From contig JAFIDK010000001.1 of NCBI GenBank assembly GCA_017051695.1, forward strand, positions 372,001-436,000: a stretch of 64,000 nucleotides of DNA, given 5' to 3'. The stretch comes from Algoriphagus aestuarii. Its GTDB lineage: Bacteria > Bacteroidota > Bacteroidia > Cytophagales > Cyclobacteriaceae. The notes below the pieces were generated by a model. It did not search any database. It was not told where the DNA came from and saw only the letters and a program-made list of their open reading frames with translations. Below, piece by piece: positions 59,050 through 64,000 of the stretch. Numbering within the stretch: the stretch's first letter is position 1; each line of letters starts with the position of its first letter. A program made the position numbers and the translations under genes.

Positions 59050-60003
59050 TCAAGTAGTCTGAAGCTCTCCATGGTAAACTTTCTTGATCGTATAGGTGGT
59101 TTTATTTTGAGATTCAAAATACGTTCTTACGATGATCTCCGCGATAATCCCTGTGGTTATAAATTGAATTCCTCCAATTACCAGAATAAAACCTAAAATC
59201 ATAATTGGTCTACCCCAAATATCCTCACCCATTATTTTCAGCACCAACAGATAAACATTGATGAGCATCCCAATCAAAAATGCGACTATTCCTATCCCTC
59301 CAAAAAGGTGAATGGGTCTTTGGAAATATTTTTGGAAGAATAGCATCAATATTAGATCTGCCATCACTTTAAATGTCCGGCTCAGTCCATATTTTGATTC
59401 TCCATGAATCCTCGGATGATGTTTCACATCCATTTCAGTCATTCTTGCACCTTGTTGCTTGGCAAGGACAGGTATAAATCGGTGGAGTTCACCATAAAGC
59501 CCCATTCCCTGCGCGATCTCAGCCTTGTAGACTCTCAGCGTACAGCCGTAATCATTCAGGTATACCTTGGTAGAATTCCTTATCACCCAATTGGCAATCT
59601 TGCTTGGTATCTTTCTTAGCACAAAACCATCTTTCCGATTGGCGCGACGACCTGCTACCACATCCCATTCTTCATCTATCGCCTTCTGTAGCATAATAGG
59701 CAAATCTGTCGGATCATTTTGCAAATCCCCATCCATGGTAGCGATGTATTCCCCTTCAGCCATATCAATTCCAGCTGCCAGAGCAGTGGTTTGACCATAG
59801 TTTCTATTGAAAATGATCAGTTTGGTACGATCATTTGCATATTTTTTGACTTCTGATACAGTCTTGTCAGTAGATCCATCTTCGATTAAAATCACTTCAT
59901 AATCGATTTCCTGAAGGGCTGAATAAGTAGCTTCCAGCAAAGGTTTGATATTATCCTCTTCGTTATAAACGGTTATAACTACTGACAATAAGGGCTTGCT
60001 CAT
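59050..60003 (-). CDS. GT2 polyprenyl-phosphate glycosyltransferase (GtrB/ArnC-like)
   Basis: A 317-residue membrane glycosyltransferase. The GT-A domain starts LLSVVITVYNEEDNIKPLLE, with DGSTDKT, the metal motif MDGDLQNDPTD and HHPRIHGESKYGLSRTFKV. Two C-terminal membrane helices follow (IHLFGGIGIVAFLIGMLINV; MILGFILVIGGIQFIT). It likely charges polyprenyl phosphate with a sugar for the GT39 enzymes next door. The ATG at 60003 is chosen because a promoter element covers the alternative start at 60021. Confidence 0.9.
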   Translation of the reverse strand: MSKPLLSVVITVYNEEDNIKPLLEATYSALQEIDYEVILIEDGSTDKTVSEVKKYANDRTKLIIFNRNYGQTTALAAGIDMAEGEYIATMDGDLQNDPTDLPIMLQKAIDEEWDVVAGRRANRKDGFVLRKIPSKIANWVIRNSTKVYLNDYGCTLRVYKAEIAQGMGLYGELHRFIPVLAKQQGARMTEMDVKHHPRIHGESKYGLSRTFKVMADLILMLFFQKYFQRPIHLFGGIGIVAFLIGMLINVYLLVLKIMGEDIWGRPIMILGFILVIGGIQFITTGIIAEIIVRTYFESQNKTTYTIKKVYHGELQTT

Positions 60004-60018
60004 GGTATTAAATTTGGT

Positions 60019-60026
60019 CAAAAATA
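60019..60026 (-). promoter_or_regulatory. TAnnTTTG promoter element for the GT2 gene
   Basis: On the minus strand TATTTTTG, 15 bases before the ATG at 60003 and overlapping the alternative ATG at 60021. Confidence 0.45.
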
Positions 60027-60085
60027 CGGGAAAATACTTCCGCTGACAATAAAGCGGTACTTAGCTTTCCCAAGCCAACGAAAAT

Positions 60086-60118
60086 TTGGTGTGACATAGT
60101 TCATTCATCTTATCTTTG
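60086..60118 (+). promoter_or_regulatory. Bacteroidetes-type promoter for the first GT39 gene
   Basis: TTG (60086-60088), 22 bases, then TATCTTTG (60111-60118), ending 4 bases before the ATG at 60123, so the transcript should be leaderless or nearly so. Confidence 0.55.
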
Positions 60119-60122
60119 CGAT

Positions 60123-61793
60123 ATGACTTTTAAAGAATATCAGATCAATCCCTGGGTGGTCATGGCGGCCTTCGCAATTTTAGTGGGTCCATTTGCTTTG
60201 AGCTTTCATATGCATTTTCCTGATGAGATGTATTATACAGATGCAGCTGTGAAAATGATCCAGAATGGCGATTACCTGACTACATATCTAGGCAATGGCG
60301 AACTGAGATTCAGAAAACCAATCGGTACCTATTGGGTAGTGCTTGCAGGTTTCAAAGCTTTTGGAGTCAGTGCATTTTCCTCCAGGATCTTCTTCCTAAT
60401 TGCCGGGGCATTAACAGTTGGACTTACATACTGGCTCGCCAAATTACTTTTTGAAGACAAAAAAATAGCAGGAATAGCTGCCTTGATCATAGCCAGTAAT
60501 CCAGTTTTGATTTTTGCAGCCACCCGCTCTATTCCAGATGTACTTTTGGGGCTGACCATGACTTCCAGCGCAATTGGATTTGCTGGACTGATCAAATATG
60601 GAGAAAAAACCCCCAAGAAATTTCTTTGGTTATTATACCTCAGCTTAGGATTGGCTTTTGAGATCAAAGGACTTCCAGCTGCAGCTTTGGGAGGGATAGG
60701 GATTATCTATCTGGCTATCAACCCATGGAAAAAAGTATCACTGAAAACGCTGATTCACTTCCCTTCTCTTATCGCAGGAATTGTCATCGCCCTATTTTGG
60801 TTTGGGGCAATGTGGAAAATTCATGGTCCAGCTTATTTGGACAGCTTCTTCAAAGATCAAGTTGGCGCAAGAGTTGCATCTCGATATGTATTGATTCTAA
60901 AAAACGGCTTGTTGGCGACAGGTATTTTATTTGCCATTTACTTGCCTTGGGTTCTTATTGGTACTTTTAGACTAAAGAAAAGCATCCATTCCACCTGGAA
61001 CGAAAACAAGGTCTTTTTTGGGTTTGTTTTGCTTTGGGGTCTTGCTATCCTCGGAATGGGCGCATTGACCACCAAATTTTATGAACGATATTTACTCCCA
61101 GTAGCTCCGGTGATAGCAGTTTGGCTTAGTTGGATTCTGGTAAAAGGAGAATTTGAAATCAGAAAAAATGGTTTGAAAGTTTATACCTGGATTTTCCTGT
61201 TATTATCCTTGTTCATTTGGGGATTTGCCCTTTGGATAAACTTCAATTTAGGAAGCAGTCTGCTCATTTATATCCAAATTGCTCTCAGCCTGACGATTTG
61301 GATCTACCTCGCGAGACTGACTTGGAGAGGTGAAAAACTGCCAAAATCACTTTCTTACTCCATTTTGCTGTTGTTCTTTATACTCTCTGCAGTCACTGCT
61401 AAAATCTCACTTCCTGAGCAAGGTGAACAAGTCTCTGAGTTTGTAAAAACAAATCAAATCGATCCAAAAGAAGAAATCGGTTTTATTGGAAACATCCATG
61501 TAAGCAGTAAAATCAGGGTTTACCTAGGTCCAGAGTTTTACATGACTGACTTAACTGGTGAAAAAAAGCAGACCATTGAAGAATTAATAATCGAATCAAA
61601 GGATTATCCAAACTTGATCGTTGAAGACAAATTTATAGATGCTTTTACCTCAGAGGAATTTGAGATTCAAACTGCCGCGATAAACTGGGACTCAAAGAAA
61701 ATCCCTATGTTACTACAGAATATAAGTGCCCCTGATTTTAAGGAGTTAGTCAAAGAAAACGGAAAAATTTATTATTGGCTGAAAAGAAGATAG
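60123..61793 (+). CDS. GT39-family glycosyltransferase (ArnT-like), first copy
   Basis: A 556-residue polytopic membrane enzyme that transfers a sugar from a polyprenyl-phosphate donor. The first periplasmic loop carries the acidic motif FHMHFPDEMYYTDA (Asp-Glu) and RFRKPIGTYWVV, as in ArnT/PMT proteins. At least ten membrane helices follow, then a soluble C-terminal domain (EEIGFIGNIHVSSKIRVYLG). It converges with the second GT39 gene, one base apart. The acceptor (lipid A, protein or glycan) is unknown. Confidence 0.88.
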   Translation: MTFKEYQINPWVVMAAFAILVGPFALSFHMHFPDEMYYTDAAVKMIQNGDYLTTYLGNGELRFRKPIGTYWVVLAGFKAFGVSAFSSRIFFLIAGALTVGLTYWLAKLLFEDKKIAGIAALIIASNPVLIFAATRSIPDVLLGLTMTSSAIGFAGLIKYGEKTPKKFLWLLYLSLGLAFEIKGLPAAALGGIGIIYLAINPWKKVSLKTLIHFPSLIAGIVIALFWFGAMWKIHGPAYLDSFFKDQVGARVASRYVLILKNGLLATGILFAIYLPWVLIGTFRLKKSIHSTWNENKVFFGFVLLWGLAILGMGALTTKFYERYLLPVAPVIAVWLSWILVKGEFEIRKNGLKVYTWIFLLLSLFIWGFALWINFNLGSSLLIYIQIALSLTIWIYLARLTWRGEKLPKSLSYSILLLFFILSAVTAKISLPEQGEQVSEFVKTNQIDPKEEIGFIGNIHVSSKIRVYLGPEFYMTDLTGEKKQTIEELIIESKDYPNLIVEDKFIDAFTSEEFEIQTAAINWDSKKIPMLLQNISAPDFKELVKENGKIYYWLKRR

Positions 61794-61794
61794 G

Positions 61795-63303
61795 TCAATA
61801 AGTTTCCGGAACGAATGGATCGTACTCAACCAAATTTTGCCAAACCTGGATCTTTGCTTTTCGCAATAGTTCCCCTCTGAAATACACAGGAAACTCCTCT
61901 TCATAAAGCAAAGCCTCAAAACCAGCAAATTCGCCAGGTGAATCGTAATTCCAACTGACAAAAACCCCTTTGTTTTTTAATCCTTTAAACTGTTCCATAC
62001 CGGACCAAAGATCAAATTGGTTTTTACGGGAGCCCATATTGAGCATATACGTTTGGGGGTGATTTTCTAGGTAAAATGAAAGTTCAGAAGCCATATGATA
62101 GGTTTCAGAAAACACAAACACATCCTCTAGCTTCAGACTATCCTGGAGAAAATCCACTCGCTGCGCCAAAGGATCATATCCCGACATTCTTCTAAACAAT
62201 TTAACCTCTCCTTTTTGAAGAGCCGGGATGGATTTCAAAAATGTAAAATCTGGCAACATCACAAAGAGTGGTAGGAAAATACTGATCCCAAAACCCCAGT
62301 TCCTGATTTTTGACCAGAAGGGGGTAAGGTCTTTTACCCAATCACCCATAATGATCGCTATTCCGACATAGGTAAAAACTGTCCAGTTTACCAGGATTTC
62401 TGTCACAAAACTTAGGAATCCAAATCCAAGAAATACCAATAAGGCAGGGAAGATCAAAAAGAATTTTTCCTGATTCCTATATTTCAACACGTTCTTCACA
62501 GCGCCAACTAGTAGCGGTAACAGAAAAATTGAAATCATGGCCAACTGACCACCAAGGTATTCTAAAAATTGAGAAATGGATTTACCGATAGAAAATGTAG
62601 ATTCTTTGCTTTCACCGGCTCCCGCCAGATTTGCCAGATGTTTGAATGTCAGAAAATCGTTTTGAATGTTCCAGATCAAAAACGGTAAGAACCCCAAAGA
62701 CATGACCAGAAAGAAAAGAACGAGCTTTTTCCATTTTTTACCTAAAGTCCCTTCTTGGATGACAAATAAACATAGAAAAGGGATCACCAAAATCACTACA
62801 GCTTTGGCCATCAAGCCTATTGCGGCAGCTAAGCCTGCCAAAATCCACCATTTGGTTTTCATCTCTTTATTGGCCCGATAAAGCCAAAACATCGTCAAAA
62901 CCCAAAAGAAAGTCAGAGAAGTATCTGTGGTATGGAATGAAGAAACCAACCACCAAAATGGCATTGCCTGAAGAATCATTGCGGACCAAAAACCTGCTTT
63001 CTCACCATACAAATAGGTACCGAACAGATAAGTCACCCATGCTGTGGCCAATCCGAAAAAGATAGGATTGAACCGCACACCAAATTCAGAGTCCCCGAAT
63101 ATGGCCGTGCTGAAGTAATTTAGAAAAGCGACAAGTGGAGGTTTGGAATAATAATGCCAGGCCAGATTTTTTGACCAAAGCCAATACTGCGCCTCTTCCG
63201 TAAACAGATCCAATTCTGGACGGAAAAGAAACAGGATCTTGGCAATCACGATAGCCAAACTGACTATCCAAAATGCCGATTTATAGGAAAGATTCAACTT
63301 CAT
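61795..63303 (-). CDS. GT39-family glycosyltransferase (ArnT-like), second copy
   Basis: A 502-residue polytopic membrane enzyme of the ArnT/PMT_2 type. The first loop carries PELDLFTEEAQYWLWS (Glu-Glu) and WHYYSKPPLVAFLNYF, and TDTSLTFFWVLTMFWLYRAN holds a family helix. About ten further helices precede a soluble C-terminal part. The ATG at 63303 (MKLNLSYKSAFWI) is preferred to that at 63318. It shows the same domain order as the facing gene but little close identity, so it is an older paralogue. Confidence 0.87.
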   Translation of the reverse strand: MKLNLSYKSAFWIVSLAIVIAKILFLFRPELDLFTEEAQYWLWSKNLAWHYYSKPPLVAFLNYFSTAIFGDSEFGVRFNPIFFGLATAWVTYLFGTYLYGEKAGFWSAMILQAMPFWWLVSSFHTTDTSLTFFWVLTMFWLYRANKEMKTKWWILAGLAAAIGLMAKAVVILVIPFLCLFVIQEGTLGKKWKKLVLFFLVMSLGFLPFLIWNIQNDFLTFKHLANLAGAGESKESTFSIGKSISQFLEYLGGQLAMISIFLLPLLVGAVKNVLKYRNQEKFFLIFPALLVFLGFGFLSFVTEILVNWTVFTYVGIAIIMGDWVKDLTPFWSKIRNWGFGISIFLPLFVMLPDFTFLKSIPALQKGEVKLFRRMSGYDPLAQRVDFLQDSLKLEDVFVFSETYHMASELSFYLENHPQTYMLNMGSRKNQFDLWSGMEQFKGLKNKGVFVSWNYDSPGEFAGFEALLYEEEFPVYFRGELLRKAKIQVWQNLVEYDPFVPETY

Positions 63304-63328
63304 AGTAAAAGTTGGCAAGAAAAAGAAA

Positions 63329-63350
63329 AACCCCCGGAGTTCCGAGGGTT
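63329..63350 (-). terminator. Terminator after hpf
   Basis: Stem AACCCTCGG / CCGGGGGTT (one T-G pair) with a four-base loop on the minus strand, followed by TTTCTTTTTC. It separates hpf from the GT39 gene. Confidence 0.75.
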
Positions 63351-63371
63351 TTGAAAAGATTTTAGGGTTTA

Positions 63372-63677
63372 TTACTGCCTGACAAGGACGAATTTTTCCT
63401 TGTATTTTTTGATTTGTCTTCGTAGTCCTTCTATCGCTTCATCAGCTGCCCCTTCGAACGAATCAGATTGATTCTTCGCAAAAAACTGCTTTCCTGGCAC
63501 GTTTAGCTTGATCTCAATAATCTTGTTTTCATTGTTATCATTTTTATCTAGCCTCATAAAAACCTCACCATCTATGATACGATCATAATAGGTTTCCAAC
63601 TTGTCAGCTTTCTTTTGAATAAAATCGATCAGTTTACGATCGGCATCGAAGTGGATTGAGTGCATCTGCAGTTTCAT
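63372..63677 (-). CDS. hpf: Ribosome hibernation promoting factor (short type)
   Basis: A 101-residue protein of the HPF/RaiA family that binds 30S subunits and inactivates ribosomes in resting cells. Family sequence: LQMHSIHFDADRKLIDFIQK, ADKLETYYDRIIDGEVFMRL and AADEAIEGLRRQIKKYKEK. The ATG at 63677 (MKLQMHSIHF) is the family-like start; 63689 adds four residues. It lies 36 bases after the recombinase gene in the same direction. Confidence 0.93.
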   Translation of the reverse strand: MKLQMHSIHFDADRKLIDFIQKKADKLETYYDRIIDGEVFMRLDKNDNNENKIIEIKLNVPGKQFFAKNQSDSFEGAADEAIEGLRRQIKKYKEKFVLVRQ

Positions 63678-63712
63678 ATTGATTTGCATTTAGTGGTTGA
63701 ACAATAATTTAT

Positions 63713-64000
63713 TTACGCTTTAGGATGTGCCTGTTCAAACACAGCCTTGAGTTTTTCCAGTGAGTTATGAGTATAAACCTGTGTAGCGGCTAGATTTGCG
63801 TGTCCCAGCAAATCTTTCACTGCATTCAGGTCTGCTCCTTTATTTAATAAGTGAGTCGCAAAGGTATGGCGCAGCACGTGAGGGCTACGTTTTGACGTCT
63901 GTGCAAAAAGGTCCAGATAATGTCTGACAACACGGTATATCATCATAGGGTAACTTTGCTTTCCGTGATTAGTAACAATAAAATAGTCACTTTGCTCTAT
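63713..64000 (-). CDS. xerC: Tyrosine recombinase XerC, C-terminal part
   Basis: The gene runs off the right edge; the frame stays open to base 64000, giving the last ~95 residues. Visible catalytic residues: [12 protein letters not shown] (HxxR), [15 protein letters not shown] (His and the nucleophile Tyr). The match to XerC/XerD chromosome-dimer recombinases is close, and in Bacteroidota xerC commonly sits directly upstream of hpf, as here. Confidence 0.88.
   Translation of the reverse strand: MEQSDYFIVTNHGKQSYPMMIYRVVRHYLDLFAQTSKRSPHVLRHTFATHLLNKGADLNAVKDLLGHANLAATQVYTHNSLEKLKAVFEQAHPKA

Overview
The window comes from a Bacteroidota chromosome, most likely a Cytophagales / Algoriphagus-type bacterium (inference). 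The grounds are Bacteroidetes-type TraE-TraN conjugation genes, repeated TAnnTTTG promoter elements, outer-membrane receptor and lamin-tail secreted proteins, and the families DUF2851, DUF4834 and DUF4221. There are two halves. Roughly 1-30,440 is the right part of an integrative and conjugative element (ICE) that runs off the left edge. Roughly 30,440-64,000 is ordinary chromosome.

ICE transfer module (1-14,402, all on the minus strand). Read in transcription order it is a MobA-like relaxosome protein, relaxase, ParA ATPase, DUF3408 protein, a one-helix protein, two DUF4134 proteins, TraF (DUF4133), TraG ATPase, three tandem paralogous secreted proteins, a further secreted protein, TraJ, TraK, a TraL-like protein, TraM, TraN and the start of the coupling ATPase. 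Most neighbours overlap by 4 bases, so this is one translationally coupled transfer operon. A 20-bp-arm AT-rich hairpin lies just upstream of the relaxase genes, where an origin of transfer would be expected.

ICE cargo (14,555-28,986). A membrane LuxR regulator and an acetyltransferase come first, then an XRE regulator beyond a 620-base repeat-rich gap. A compact block at 17,169-23,970 looks like anti-phage defence. It holds a large protein with a C-terminal RX4H (HEPN RNase) motif paired with a GNAT acetyltransferase, a Shedu-like DUF4263 nuclease with two small upstream genes, and a lone OLD-family ATPase-TOPRIM nuclease. These sets are separated by sequences resembling integron attC sites, so the block may have been built as gene cassettes. 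Replication-type genes follow (degenerate primase, RecA-like ATPase, HTH protein), then an alpha/beta hydrolase, a small protein and the integrase. The integrase lies next to the 3' end of an initiator tRNA-Met gene, the probable attachment site. Four 12-bp direct repeats lie between integrase and tRNA.

Chromosome (30,440-64,000). This holds era-der, a small acidic lipoprotein, a SprT-like protease, scpB, a DksA-like protein, a large lamin-tail secreted protein, asd with an RNA methyltransferase, carB without its allosteric domain, a divergent peptide deformylase, a short secreted peptide with a DUF4221 lipoprotein and a thioredoxin-like lipoprotein, an ABC-F protein, an AlkD-like protein, an outer-membrane receptor, an orphan response regulator, nucleoside phosphorylase with trhO, a NeuD-like acetyltransferase, pyrF, a glycolipid/glycosylation cluster (flippase-like, GT2, two GT39), hpf and the 3' part of xerC.
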